A stretch of DNA of 64,000 nucleotides from NCBI GenBank assembly GCA_023382535.1, contig JAHDWA010000018.1, forward strand, positions 115,618-179,617, written 5' to 3'. Positions 1-10,875 of this stretch are shown here, piece after piece. Numbering within the stretch: position 1 is the first letter of the stretch; each line of letters starts with the position of its first letter. The notes under the pieces are model-generated. The model was not told the DNA's origin. It worked only from the letters and a program-made list of their open reading frames with translations, and did no database searches. Source of the stretch: Anaerolineae bacterium (lineage in GTDB: Bacteria; Chloroflexota; Anaerolineae; 4572-78; J111). Position numbers and translations under genes: made by a program.

Positions 1-330
1 ACCGGCAAACAGCTCTCCTTTGTTTACGATATTGCCGACCTGTACAAAGCCGAAATCACCGTGCCGGTCGCTTTTTGGGCTGTTTCCAGCGGCACGCAAA
101 ACCTGGATAAACGCGTCCGGCAGGGCTGCCGCGAAGCCTTCAAAGCCCAGCGCCTGCTCGACCGCATCCTGCCCGATATTGATCGCATCCTGGAGATTAC
201 GGCCACGCCTCCGGCCAATGAATCCGATCCTGATACCGATCCCGCCGCGCCAGGTGGATGGTGGGGACCCAACGGCGAGGTGGAGGGAGGAAGGCTGGTG
301 GAGGAAGAGGTGGAAGATGGAGAGGTCTAG
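1..330 (+). CDS. cas1: CRISPR-associated endonuclease Cas1, type I-E (5' end missing)
   Basis: This is the C-terminal 109 residues of Cas1, the integrase that with Cas2 inserts new spacers; the gene starts outside the window. Residues 7-17 of the visible part (FVYDIADLYKA) match the Cas1e segment carrying two of the acidic metal-binding residues, here Asp10 and Asp13. Positions around VPVAFWAV and the following helices also fit type I-E Cas1. The last 25 or so residues (from codons near 250) are Gly/Glu-rich and come from a purine-rich repetitive stretch at 277-330 like the heptamer arrays elsewhere in this window, so this tail is probably not part of the fold. cas2 follows 69 bases downstream, and the array lies beyond it, which supports the assignment strongly. 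Confidence 0.9.
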   Translation, partial: TGKQLSFVYDIADLYKAEITVPVAFWAVSSGTQNLDKRVRQGCREAFKAQRLLDRILPDIDRILEITATPPANESDPDTDPAAPGGWWGPNGEVEGGRLVEEEVEDGEV

Positions 331-399
331 GTTACAAGTTGTGGGCTGCAAAAATCTGATGACTGGCTACTGATTACTGTTGTACGAGGAGATTACTCA

Positions 400-729
400 A
401 TGCTCGTCATGGTCCTGGAAAACGTCCCCCCTTCCTTACGGGGCGAACTTACCCGCTGGTTGATCGAACCCCGTCCCGGCGTCTTTGTCGGCCACGTCTC
501 CGCCCTGGTCCGCGACCGTCTGTGGGAAAAGTGCATCAAGCAGCGTAAAAATGGCGGTCTCATTCAAATCTGGACCACCAATACCGAACAGCGCTTTGAC
601 CTGCGCACCTGGGGCAACACTGACCGGGAAATGGTTGATTTTGAAGGCCTGTGGCTGGTGCGCCAGAAGAAGACCTCTCCCCCGGTCACGCCGCCTGCTA
701 CCGCCAAAAACCTCATGGATCCGGGATAA
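400..729 (+). CDS. cas2: CRISPR-associated endoribonuclease-like Cas2, type I-E
   Basis: Cas2e forms the central dimer of the Cas1-Cas2 spacer-integration complex. The 109-residue protein begins [20 protein letters not shown], closely matching the start of Cas2e proteins (first beta strand, then the ENVPPxLRG segment), and continues with [19 protein letters not shown], the second family signature. Length is slightly above the usual 94-100 because of a Pro-rich C-terminal extension of about 15 residues. The start is set by an AGGAG site about nine bases upstream of ATG 400. It lies between cas1 and the array leader, the normal order in type I-E loci. Identification from these motifs is secure. 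Confidence 0.93.
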   Translation: MLVMVLENVPPSLRGELTRWLIEPRPGVFVGHVSALVRDRLWEKCIKQRKNGGLIQIWTTNTEQRFDLRTWGNTDREMVDFEGLWLVRQKKTSPPVTPPATAKNLMDPG

Positions 730-840
730 ACTGCCGAAACTTAAGCGTTTGCGTGAGGGTCTTACCATAGAATAAAATTAAAAGATAAAAGCTGATTGCT
801 TTCAAAAATTAAACAGCCGGCCACGTCCCAGGCCGCAAGT
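730..840 (+). promoter_or_regulatory. CRISPR leader
   Basis: The 111 bases between the cas2 stop and the first repeat contain an AT-rich core (about 765-815, runs such as AAAATTAAAAGATAAAA) in otherwise GC-rich DNA. Degenerate repeats are confined to the opposite end of the array, so this cas-proximal side is the leader where transcription starts and new spacers are inserted. I could not fix a -35/-10 pair. Confidence 0.75.
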
Positions 841-2342
841 GTATTCCCCACAGGCGTGGGGGTGAACCGTACCGCACGCCACCTTCACCCAGCCGTTCAT
901 CGTATTCCCCACAGGCGTGGGGGTGAACCGATACTGCGCAAGTTTCAGGATTTGCTCAAACCGTATTCCCCACAGGCGTGGGGGTGAACCGGTGTCATCG
1001 ATGACACTATTAACGAGGATAAAGTATTCCCCACAGGCGTGGGGGTGAACCGGTAGCACGGCGAATCTGTTCAGCTCGACATTCGTATTCCCCACAGGCG
1101 TGGGGGTGAACCGACCCCCTTTGCCATTATCACCGAGGAGGCCAGCGTATTCCCCACAGGCGTGGGGGTGAACCGGTGACGATTGAGCCGAGCCGGGACA
1201 GCAAAACGTATTCCCCACAGGCGTGGGGGTGAACCGGTAATGTTGGATGACCAGGTGCCAATCAGCAAGTATTCCCCACAGGCGTGGGGGTGAACCGGCC
1301 CAGCAGCGCAAGCGTAAAAAGCTGCTCAAGTATTCCCCACAGGCGTGGGGGTGAACCGCCGTCCTGAATCAGAGTCACCGTACCCGTGATAGTATTCCCC
1401 ACAGGCGTGGGGGTGAACCGAACAATAGGCGCAACAGTTGAAATAATTGGGGCGTATTCCCCACAGGCGTGGGGGTGAACCGTTCGTGACGTGGCTCGAT
1501 TCCCGCGCCCATCATCGTATTCCCCACAGGCGTGGGGGTGAACCGATTAGACCCCTTGACATTTCCCCTGTTTGGGTAGTATTCCCCACAGGCGTGGGGG
1601 TGAACCGCCAGCAAGGGCAGGCCGGAGAGAATCAGGAAAAGTATTCCCCACAGGCGTGGGGGTGAACCGATAAGCAGCCGGTCACGAACACGACCCATTT
1701 TGTATTCCCCACAGGCGTGGGGGTGAACCGTAAACTCATTGAAACTTTACTCACCCAATATTGTATTCCCCACAGGCGTGGGGGTGAACCAGTGGTCACG
1801 CTTAACACTGGTAATCCTGGCAACCGTATTCCCCACAGGCGTGGGGGTGAACCGTACCGGGATGATGTTTTGACCTGATTGAAACCGTATTCCCCACAGG
1901 CGTGGGGGTGAACCGGCTTCCTCAAGGTTGAAGTCGGCGCACCGTTCGTATTCCCCACAGGCGTGGGGGTGAACCGGTGAAATCGCTCGGCTAACCTGAC
2001 CGCCGGGAGTATTCCCCACAGGCGTGGGGGTGAACCTCACTTTGTTTCAGGCAAAAACCGGCATAGGCCGTATTCCCCACAGGCGTGGGGGTGAACCGAG
2101 GCGGGCAAGTGATGGCCGGGACAACCTCTAGTATTCCCCACAGGCGTGGGGGTGAACCGTATCAACCGAGGAAGTGCCGGTTGTCGAGGAAGTATTCCCC
2201 ACAGGCGTGGGGTGAACGCATTGTAAGGTGGTTGAGTCTCCCTCTCAAGTCAAGTATTCCCCACAGGCGTGGGGTGAACCGTTCGCAGCGCGGTCAATCG
2301 CTGGCGCATTTATGTATTCCCCACATGCGTGGGGGTGAACCG
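841..2342 (+). CRISPR. Type I-E CRISPR array, 25 repeats and 24 spacers
   Basis: A 29-base repeat, beginning GTATTCCCCACAGG and ending GTGGGGGTGAACCG with one C between, recurs at 841, 902, 963, 1024, 1085, 1147, 1208, 1269, 1330, 1392, 1454, 1517, 1579, 1641, 1702, 1763, 1826, 1887, 1948, 2009, 2070, 2131, 2192, 2254 and 2314. CCCCAC/GTGGGG forms the Cas6e-type hairpin, and GTGAACCG would be the 5' crRNA handle, so transcription is on the plus strand. Spacers are mostly 32 bases, with 33, 34 and one of about 35. Repeats 23 and 24 (2192, 2254) have lost one G of the stem, repeat 23 also a C, and the last (2314) has G to T, marking the leader-distal end. The 29th base is A at 1791 and T at 2037. 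No two spacers are identical. Only cas1/cas2 are visible; interference genes must lie to the left. Confidence 0.98.
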
Positions 2343-2421
2343 CTACTGCTCCCCCGGAAGGGTACAGTAATTCCCATTTGTTAACCGAGTTTGCAGATCT
2401 GAGCCAATTTCGCGGAGTAGG

Positions 2422-2469
2422 GCACGCTTCGCGTCAGATGCCGAACGCCGCCTCTGACGCGAAGCGTGC
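2422..2469. terminator. Perfect 17-bp hairpin after the CRISPR array
   Basis: Arms at 2422-2438 and 2453-2469 (GCACGCTTCGCGTCAGA and its exact complement) enclose a 14-base loop. There is no U-tract on either strand, so it may be a factor-dependent terminator, an RNA 3' end or a repeat element rather than an intrinsic terminator. It ends the array transcript region before the redox operon. Confidence 0.6.
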
Positions 2470-2595
2470 GGGCCCCTCATATTTGGAATTGTCAGGGGGG
2501 TAAGAGTTGATGGATTCTCGTTTATGAGTATCATAACCTACGTTAAGATAAGATATGATGGCCCAGGAACAGAGGGCGATATTTGGGGGAAGTCT

Positions 2596-3750
2596 ATGAG
2601 ACGTGAAGTCGTCAAGGCGACAGGCTGGGGTCTTCTGGTGACACTGCTGCTGGGCGGTCTCATTATTGTTGGCTCGCGCAACCTGTCCCATTTTGATGCT
2701 GCCCTGGTAGCCTATACCTTTTCTATCCTGTTTGCTACTTTTGGCCTGACCTACCGCTACAGCATGTGGCTGCAGCGGCCCCCCACGGCTATGTATTGGC
2801 GGCGCGGCTGGCAGGTTTTCTTTAAGCGGGGCTACCGCCTGCTCAACCTGGGCCACTGGTTTAAGTGGGTGGTTGACGATATTGCCCTGAACCGTTTCAT
2901 CTGGTCGCGCGATTGGCTGCGCGGGCTGGCCCACGGGTTGATTATGTGGGGCTGCGCCCTGGCCGTGGCGATCACCTTTCCCCTGGTTTTCGGCTGGCTT
3001 CACTTCGCCTCGATCCCCGGCCAGCTCGAATGGTATCAGGCGGTCGTCTTTGGCTTTCCGGCTTTTTCCTTCCCCATCGAGTCCTTTATGGGCTTTGCCC
3101 TGTTTCACGGCCTGGTCTGGTCGGCGTTTCTGGTGATTGCCGGGGTGATGCTGGCCATGCGCCGGCGCATGCGCGATGAAGGCGCGGCGGCCCTGCAGTT
3201 GTTCTCCGAAGATTTCTTGCCCCTGATCTTGCTGTTTGCGGTCAGCCTGACCGGCCTGATGCTGACCGCCAGTTACACCTGGATGAAGGGCTATGCCTAC
3301 GATTTCCTGGCGATCCTGCACGCGATCACCGTGATTTTTACCTTCCTGTGGCTGCCGTTCGGTAAATTTTTCCACATCTTTCAGCGCCCGGCCCAGATTG
3401 GGGTCCGTTTTTACAAGGATGTGGGCGAGCGCGAAACGGCAGCCTTCTGCCGGCGCTGCGGCCAGCCCTTCACCTCCCAGTTGCACGTCCAGGATTTGAT
3501 CCAGGTGGAACGCGAGCTGGGTTACCAGTACGACCTGCCGGGCAGCGAGCTGGAGCATTACCAGTGGATTTGCCCACCCTGCCGCCGGGCCATGGTCGCT
3601 TTGGCCCAAAGCCAGTTGTGGCAGGTCCAGCGGGGCGGGGCGCCGCTCGACGGCGCGGGCCGTTCATTCCGTTCGGTCCCGGCCTACGTCAACCCGGCCC
3701 CGAGCCAGGGGCCGCTGGGGGAAGAAGATGCCCGGAATTTTCATCCGTGA
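2596..3750 (+). CDS. NarI/HdrE-like heme b membrane protein with C-terminal Cys-rich domain
   Basis: Probable quinol-oxidising membrane subunit of the redox operon. The 384-residue protein has about six hydrophobic helices (roughly 11-28, 36-58, 110-140, 155-190, 212-235, 238-262). Histidines within them, particularly LHAITVIF and FGKFFHIFQ (around residue 260), resemble the heme b ligands of NarI/HdrE/DsrM-type proteins. The C-terminal soluble part has two CxxC pairs (Cys285/288 and Cys326/329), suitable for a zinc ribbon or a cluster; this is unusual for NarI. An upstream in-frame ATG at 2524 exists, but ATG 2596 has the clear GGGGGAAG ribosome site. It is separated from the reductase gene by 343 bases holding two repeat elements. 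The heme role is inferred, not proven. Confidence 0.65.
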   Translation: MRREVVKATGWGLLVTLLLGGLIIVGSRNLSHFDAALVAYTFSILFATFGLTYRYSMWLQRPPTAMYWRRGWQVFFKRGYRLLNLGHWFKWVVDDIALNRFIWSRDWLRGLAHGLIMWGCALAVAITFPLVFGWLHFASIPGQLEWYQAVVFGFPAFSFPIESFMGFALFHGLVWSAFLVIAGVMLAMRRRMRDEGAAALQLFSEDFLPLILLFAVSLTGLMLTASYTWMKGYAYDFLAILHAITVIFTFLWLPFGKFFHIFQRPAQIGVRFYKDVGERETAAFCRRCGQPFTSQLHVQDLIQVERELGYQYDLPGSELEHYQWICPPCRRAMVALAQSQLWQVQRGGAPLDGAGRSFRSVPAYVNPAPSQGPLGEEDARNFHP

Positions 3751-3930
3751 GAGCATTCGGTAATTCCTAAATTACCTAAGCCACACTGCCCGCCGAGCGT
3801 TAAAACGCCCGGCTACCAGAGGTGGAAGCCCGCTGAAGCAGGCTGGTGAACCGCTTTGAAGCGGTTTTCAGCTATCGTAGCCGGGGGCTTCCAGCCCTCG
3901 GCGGGCGGCGATGAATTACCGAATACTCTC
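3749..3930. repeat. 182-base multi-hairpin element with terminal inverted repeats (REP/RAYT-like)
   Basis: The ends 3749-3766 and 3913-3930 are inverted copies of each other with one mismatch (GAGAGCATTCGGTAATTC). Inside lie nested stems: GCCCGCCGAG near 3788 pairs with CTCGGCGGGC near 3896, CCGGCTA pairs with TAGCCGG, plus the small hairpins AGCCCGCT/AGCAGGCT and AACCGCTTT/AAGCGGTT. A related element is at 10652-10829, sharing GGCGATGAAT and flanking ACTC. No transposase gene is present. The architecture is that of a non-autonomous palindromic element. Confidence 0.7.
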
Positions 3931-3963
3931 TGTAATAGACTCTATCGGAAATAAGAAAGAACC

Positions 3964-4048
3964 AGGTGACAGGCACTTTTAAACGCTAAATAGAGGCAGG
4001 TTTTGTTCAAATAAGCCCAATGAGTAGCCCGATAAGTGCCTGTCACCT
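3964..4048. repeat. 85-base hairpin repeat, GTGACAGGCAC family, copy 1
   Basis: AGGTGACAGGCACTT at 3964-3978 is exactly complementary to 4034-4048. The intervening 55 bases are AT-rich. The sequence TTAATCCCGA follows directly, as it does in the copy at 22629. It lies between the NarI-like gene and the reductase gene and could also end or stabilise the upstream transcript. Confidence 0.75.
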
Positions 4049-4093
4049 TAATCCCGATAATGTTTTTTAAAAAACTCAAAATGAAAGGATGCT

Positions 4094-6339
<2,246 letters not shown>

Positions 6340-6340
<1 letters not shown>

Positions 6341-6567
6341 TGAAAGTAGATCAATCCAACCCGGCTCAAAAAGAAGAAGCTGGTTTAGCGGAGCAGCGCC
6401 GCCTGGCCGAAGCGGTCCGAGCGGCTTGTATTCGCGCCGCCCTGGCCGGCTATGAAGACGCCAGCCTGAGCGGTCTGTGCCACGAAGGCGTTTGGGAACG
6501 GGTCATTGATGCGATGCGTGAGCTGAAGTTGGAAGAGATTATTCAACGGGTAAGGAGTAGGGAGTAA
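6340..6567 (+). CDS. Small conserved protein of the reductase operon, function unknown
   Basis: A 75-residue soluble protein whose ATG overlaps the reductase stop codon (TAATG), so it is translationally coupled. It is charged and mainly helical, with a core AAVRAACIRAALAGYEDASLSGLCHEG-like pattern in which two Cys (CIRAA and GLCHEG) are notable. I do not recognise a named family; the position immediately after a molybdoenzyme subunit suggests an assembly or accessory role, but that is inference. Its last codons (RSRE, stop) lie inside a GTAAGGA heptamer array that begins at 6550, so the natural C-terminus may have been replaced by repeat sequence. Confidence 0.7.
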
Positions 6568-6624
6568 GGAGTACGGAGTAGGGAAGAAATTGTCCTTACT
6601 TCCTACTCCCTACTTCCTACTCCT
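6550..6624. repeat. Inverted heptamer array (GTAAGGA/TCCTTAC units)
   Basis: Five degenerate GTARGGA-type 7-base units run from 6550 to about 6584, followed after a short spacer by four complementary TCCYTAC units to 6624. The array can fold as one long imperfect hairpin. It overlaps the last six codons of the upstream gene and ends just before the ribosome site of the ferredoxin gene. Confidence 0.8.
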
Positions 6625-6639
6625 TCTTGCAGGGGGACT

Positions 6640-7284
<645 letters not shown>

Positions 7285-7299
<15 letters not shown>

Positions 7300-7400
7300 G
7301 CAGTGATCAGTAAGCAGTAACCAGTAAACAGTGATCAGTAAGCAGTGATCAGTGCACAGTAAACTGATAACTGACAACTGATGACTGATTACTGATAACT
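7285..7400. repeat. Inverted heptamer array (CAGTA / ACTGATA units)
   Basis: Eleven consecutive 7-base units of form NNCAGTR run from 7285 to about 7361, followed by five complementary units of form RNACTGA. The phase is exact over more than 100 bases. It contains the stop codon of the ferredoxin gene and fills the gap to the Rieske gene. Confidence 0.85.
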
Positions 7401-7420
7401 ATTCTCAGAGGGATGAGACA

Positions 7421-7969
7421 ATGAACAGGCAGGATACAGAGCAGTTGACCAGCCCGCCCGACGGCCGGCCGGAAGCCGAGCAGCCGCGCTGGCGGCGCGA
7501 TTTTCCCATTGATTGGCCCCAGGATGATTACGTGACCCGGCGTGATTTCACCAGGTTTATGGTCCTGGTCAGCCTTGCCTTTGCGGTCGGGCAGGTCTGG
7601 ATTCTGGCCCAGAACTTCCTCCGCCAGCGGCGGGGGGAGCTGCCGCTTCAGGAAATTGCCCGATTGGACGAACTGCCGGTCGGTGGAGCGCGGGTCTTCA
7701 CCTACCCCGAGGCGCACAATCCGCGCCTCCTGGTGCGGTTGGGCGACCGGTCCTTTGTGGCTTATGACCAGTTATGTACCCACCTGAGCTGCCCGGTCAT
7801 TCCCCAGGTGGAGGTGGGCCACCTGCACTGTCCCTGCCACGAGGGCCTTTTTGATTTGGTCACCGGGCAGCCCCTGGCCGGCCCGCCCCCTCGCCCTCTG
7901 CCGCGGGTCAAATTAGAAATTCGCGGCGATAAAATTTACGCCGCCGGCGTGGAGGAGGTTCTAGCATGA
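7421..7969 (+). CDS. Rieske 2Fe-2S protein with Tat-type membrane anchor
   Basis: A 182-residue Rieske iron-sulfur protein. The cluster motifs are CTHLSC (Cys119, His121) and CPCHEG about 17 residues later; in both the two Cys and two His ligands are intact. A twin-arginine segment, [11 protein letters not shown], about 45 residues from the N-terminus, precedes a hydrophobic helix, so the cluster domain should sit on the outer face of the membrane, anchored by the uncleaved signal. Such a protein normally exchanges electrons with quinol or cytochrome; here it accompanies a cytoplasmic reductase and a NarI-like subunit, an unusual combination. Start ATG 7421 follows GAGGGATGAGACA. It overlaps the next gene by four bases (ATGA). 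Confidence 0.9.
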   Translation: MNRQDTEQLTSPPDGRPEAEQPRWRRDFPIDWPQDDYVTRRDFTRFMVLVSLAFAVGQVWILAQNFLRQRRGELPLQEIARLDELPVGGARVFTYPEAHNPRLLVRLGDRSFVAYDQLCTHLSCPVIPQVEVGHLHCPCHEGLFDLVTGQPLAGPPPRPLPRVKLEIRGDKIYAAGVEEVLA

Positions 7970-8193
7970 ACCGAGGTTCCCGTTTTGCCCGCAAACAGCG
8001 CATGACCATTGTGCTGGGGATTTTGACCATCGTCCTGATTATTGTTATCCTGCAATTGTGGCTGTTAACGGCCACGATGAACGCCTACCTGGGCGGCGAC
8101 CCCACCGTTTTATGGCCGGCGGCGCTGGCCAGCCTCGTTTGCCTGGCCTTGAATGCGGGCCTGCTGTGGTACCTCTACGGCCTGGAGCGATAA
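7966..8193 (+). CDS. Small two-helix membrane protein of the redox operon
   Basis: A 75-residue protein with a basic N-terminus ([13 protein letters not shown]) and two hydrophobic helices at about 13-37 and 45-70. The ATG overlaps the Rieske stop codon, indicating translational coupling and suggesting it is a small structural or assembly subunit of the same complex. It resembles small uncharacterised membrane proteins found next to Rieske proteins in Chloroflexota, but I cannot assign a function. Confidence 0.78.
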   Translation: MNRGSRFARKQRMTIVLGILTIVLIIVILQLWLLTATMNAYLGGDPTVLWPAALASLVCLALNAGLLWYLYGLER

Positions 8194-8197
8194 ATTT

Positions 8198-9250
8198 TTG
8201 AGTAACTACTTCAAGGAGGCCGCCGCTAACCTGTTTCCCGGCTATTTCGCTCTGGTCATGGCAACCGGGATTATCTCCATTGCCGCCTACCTGCTGGAGA
8301 TGCGGCCCATTGCCTGGGCGCTGCTGGTTATCAATCTCATCGCCTATGGCGTGTTATGGCTGCTCACCTTCATTCGTTTGTTTGGTTACTTTCCTCGCCT
8401 GCTGGCCGATTTGAACAGCCACGCCCGCGGGCCGGGTTTTTTTACGCTGATTGCCGGGACGTGTGTGCTGGGGACCCAATTCGTCGTGGTGGTCGGCCAC
8501 TACCCCATTGCCACCGGCCTGTGGTTTCTGGGCCTGGGCTTGTGGCTGCTGGTGATGTATACTTTTTTTACCGCCGTGATTATCCGGGAAAACAAACCTT
8601 CACTGCAAGAGGGCATCAACGGGGCCTGGCTGATTGCCACCGTCGCCACCCAATCTGTTTCGGTGCTGGGAACGCTGATTTCAGCCCAATACCCGGCCTG
8701 GCAGGAGCTTTTGCTCTTCTTTACCTTGAGCATGTACCTGCTTGGCTGCATGCTTTACCTGAGCATTATCACCCTGATTTTTTACCGCTTTACTTTTATC
8801 GAGTTGACGACCGCCGCGCTCACGCCCCCCTACTGGATCAATATGGGCGCGGTAGCAATTACCACCCTGGCCGGCGCCCGGCTCATTTTAGCCGCCAACC
8901 AATGGGCCTTGCTGGCCGAACTCTCCCCTTTTCTAAAAGGCTTCACCATGTTCTTCTGGGTTACCGGCACCTGGTGGATCCCCTTGCTCTTCATTCTGGG
9001 CGTCTGGCGGCATGTGTACCGGCGCTTTCCCTTGGTTTATGACCCCCAGTACTGGGGCATGGTTTTCCCTCTGGGCATGTATACCACCTGTACCTTCCAG
9101 TTAGCCCAGGCGATGGGATTGTCGTTCTTGCTGGCTATTCCCCGTTATTTTATCTACATCGCTCTTTTAGCCTGGCTGGCCACATTTTTCGGTCTGGTGC
9201 GCCACCTGGCCCGGAGTATAGCTTTGCCTGTAAAAGCTGAGCACCCTTAG
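8198..9250 (+). CDS. TDT-family transporter (TehA/C4-dicarboxylate type)
   Basis: A roughly 350-residue protein with about ten hydrophobic helices. The opening NLFPGYFALVMATGIISIA and the later GAWLIATVATQSVSVLGT and WWIPLLFILGVWRH segments are typical of the tellurite-resistance/dicarboxylate transporter (TDT) family, whose members include TehA, Mae1 and SLAC-like anion channels. In this operon it might move nitrite, nitrate or another anion, but this is inference. I favour TTG 8198, which has GGAG about ten bases upstream, over ATG 8153, which would overlap the preceding gene by 41 bases. Its end overlaps the convergent gene at 9247 by four bases. Confidence 0.8.
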   Translation: MSNYFKEAAANLFPGYFALVMATGIISIAAYLLEMRPIAWALLVINLIAYGVLWLLTFIRLFGYFPRLLADLNSHARGPGFFTLIAGTCVLGTQFVVVVGHYPIATGLWFLGLGLWLLVMYTFFTAVIIRENKPSLQEGINGAWLIATVATQSVSVLGTLISAQYPAWQELLLFFTLSMYLLGCMLYLSIITLIFYRFTFIELTTAALTPPYWINMGAVAITTLAGARLILAANQWALLAELSPFLKGFTMFFWVTGTWWIPLLFILGVWRHVYRRFPLVYDPQYWGMVFPLGMYTTCTFQLAQAMGLSFLLAIPRYFIYIALLAWLATFFGLVRHLARSIALPVKAEHP

Positions 9251-9930
9251 AGAAGGCGATCCTCAATCTCCCAGACATGATCGAGCACGTGCCAGGCTTC
9301 CCGGCGGACAAAGTAACGCGGCGTCCAGCGGACGCCGCCCCGGGGTCCTCGCTCAGGTATCTCCCCATGCGCCGCCGCAGCCAGGGCATCCAGAACTGCC
9401 TGCCGGGTTCGAGCCAGCTCCTCGCTCAGCTCGTCCGCTTCACCCTGCTTAAGCTTCCAGCCAAGCGCCGACAGATAACCCGCCTCGGCTCCCAGCACAT
9501 GCCGGGCGATCCCTTCCACGTCTCGCCCCCCGCCCCGGGGTCCCTTACGCAATTCCTTCCCCGAGGCCGTTTGCACCGCCGCATCAAACGCCTGCCAGCA
9601 CGCCTTGAGGAGCTTTTGCAGGTGTTCAAGCTCGGCGTCGTCAACCGGCTGCGCGTCGCTCGACGGGGCGATGCTGGGTGCGCCGAAATCGGTCGTTGAG
9701 TCACCTTCAAGCCGCTCGATTACGGTGAACGCGGATTCATCAGTGGGCGCTTGGAAGCCGAGCCGGGCCGAGCGGAGAATGCGAGCATATCGCGGCCCGG
9801 AGTCCAGGAGCGCTTGCAGCGCCGCGGCCTCATCACGGCCACTCCGGCACCAGCCTGGCCAATCAACCGCCCCGGCGAATGTTCGTTTCTGCCCGATCTC
9901 AAGGTATACACTAATCTTAGGTTGCGCCAT
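9247..9930 (-). CDS. DinB-like protein with N-terminal HicB-like segment
   Basis: A 227-residue protein. The first 80 residues (ISVYLEIGQKRTFAGAVDWPGW, then DEAAALQALL) resemble the short beta-rich HicB/UPF0150 fold. The rest is a DinB-type helical bundle with spaced His residues (ARHVLGAEAGYL, and WHVLDHVWEIEDRL near the C-terminus) that could bind a metal. The function is unknown; such proteins are often predicted thiol-dependent metalloenzymes. It is the last gene of a leftward group and overlaps the TDT gene tail-to-tail by four bases. The start ATG 9930 has AGGAGGAAC upstream. Confidence 0.7.
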   Translation of the reverse strand: MAQPKISVYLEIGQKRTFAGAVDWPGWCRSGRDEAAALQALLDSGPRYARILRSARLGFQAPTDESAFTVIERLEGDSTTDFGAPSIAPSSDAQPVDDAELEHLQKLLKACWQAFDAAVQTASGKELRKGPRGGGRDVEGIARHVLGAEAGYLSALGWKLKQGEADELSEELARTRQAVLDALAAAAHGEIPERGPRGGVRWTPRYFVRREAWHVLDHVWEIEDRLL

Positions 9931-9948
9931 CTGTTGTTCCTCCTAAAA

Positions 9949-10028
9949 AATAGTAGACGGTAGACAGTAAACAGTAGACAGGGAATTAATGGACTCTGCT
10001 ACCTCACCCCTTCGGGTGCGCCGAAGGG
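9949..10028. repeat. Heptamer run and short hairpin in the 197-base gap
   Basis: GTAGACG, GTAGACA, GTAAACA and GTAGACA follow each other at about 9952-9980. An 8-bp stem (CCCTTCGG at 10008-10015, CCGAAGGG at 10021-10028) with a five-base loop lies just downstream and may help end the leftward transcript from 10622. Nothing else is visible in 9931-10127. Confidence 0.55.
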
Positions 10029-10127
10029 CGTGCTACCTGCTACCTTTTCATAATTGGTGGCGTCCGTTTGGCTCGTGACAACTCCTTCGATTTTGCCAGT
10101 ATCACCCCCAAGGACTTGGCCAAAGCC

Positions 10128-10622
10128 CTACTTACGGCGGCGGGCCATGAGGTAGGTATCCACATACTGCCCATCTCGAAAGGCAAAATCAACCATGGTC
10201 CCCTCGATGCTAAAGCCAAATTTTTCATACAGCCGGATGGCCGGCTCATTATCAACATAGACGTCAAGCTCAAGCCGGGTCAGGTTCAGCCACTTATCGG
10301 CCAGATCAACGGCTGCCTGCATGAGGGCCGTCCCGACCCCCTGGCCCTGCCAATCATCGCGCACCGCCATGCCAATTTGCCCCGCATGGCGGCGGCGAGG
10401 CCGGTGGGGGAAGGTCTGCAGGCTGAGCTGGCCGATCACTTCTTGCTCCACACAAGCGACTAAACTGAATAAACCCTCCGGCGGCTCGGCCAGGCGTTTG
10501 CGCCATTGTTCGGCGGAAGGAAACGGCGCCTGCAATGTACCCCGGATGGCTTTGGGGCCGTTAAAGATCTGCTGCACGGCTTCATAATCACCTGGTTCTG
10601 TGCGTCGAATCGTAATGGCCAT
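10128..10622 (-). CDS. GNAT acetyltransferase, YhhY/AaaT-like
   Basis: A 164-residue GNAT N-acetyltransferase. From memory of E. coli YhhY (AaaT, an L-amino acid N-acetyltransferase), the order of motifs agrees along the whole length: IRRTEPGDYEAVQQIF at the start, then PFPSAEQWRKRLA, the acetyl-CoA loop DDWQGQGVGTALM (motif A, Q/RxxGxG/A type), LELDVYVDNEPAIRLYEKFGF (motif B) and FRDGQYVDTYLMAR at the end. The length is the same as the family. The substrate may therefore be a free amino acid such as Phe or Met, though that is inference from similarity. It is a single gene with about 250 bases upstream containing a palindromic element. Confidence 0.85.
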   Translation of the reverse strand: MAITIRRTEPGDYEAVQQIFNGPKAIRGTLQAPFPSAEQWRKRLAEPPEGLFSLVACVEQEVIGQLSLQTFPHRPRRRHAGQIGMAVRDDWQGQGVGTALMQAAVDLADKWLNLTRLELDVYVDNEPAIRLYEKFGFSIEGTMVDFAFRDGQYVDTYLMARRRK

Positions 10623-10651
10623 AAGCGTAGCCTCATCCTTCTCTTAAAGTG

Positions 10652-10829
10652 GGAGTACTTATTCAGCCTGGTCTCAGCCCCGAACTGAAGTTCAGGGCTA
10701 AAGAGGTAAAAGTACGCTGAAGCGCACTGGTTTGAGCCGTAAGGAGTCGGTTTTTAACCGACTTTTACCGGAGTTAGCCTGGGATTGAAATCCCAGGCGG
10801 GGGCGATGAATGGTTACTCCTGCTGAATG
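10652..10829. repeat. Multi-hairpin palindromic element, second copy of the 3749 type
   Basis: The ends are inverted (GGAGTA and ATTCAGC at 10652-10667 against TACTCC and GCTGAAT at 10815-10828). Internal hairpins include AGCCCCGAACT/AGTTCAGGGCT, AGTCGGTT/AACCGACT and CCTGGGATT/AATCCCAGG. The right part, GGCGGGGGCGATGAATGGTTACTC, parallels the right end of the 3749-3930 element. Confidence 0.6.
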
Positions 10830-10875
10830 AATACCCTGGCGAACCGATTCTGGCTAGGCAGTCCCCCGGCGCCGC

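Noticed and set aside
796..2384. Long open frames on both strands across the CRISPR array encoding repeated peptides such as FTPTPVGNT, GSPPRLWGI and VHPHACGEY
   Set aside because: They are translations of the 29-base repeat in its different frames and change frame with spacer length; such spurious proteins are a known artefact of type I-E arrays.
3749..3930. IscB-associated HEARO/omega RNA
   Set aside because: The element is structured and of similar length, but no IscB or HNH gene is nearby and I cannot match the conserved pseudoknot features; a REP/RAYT-like element is the simpler reading.
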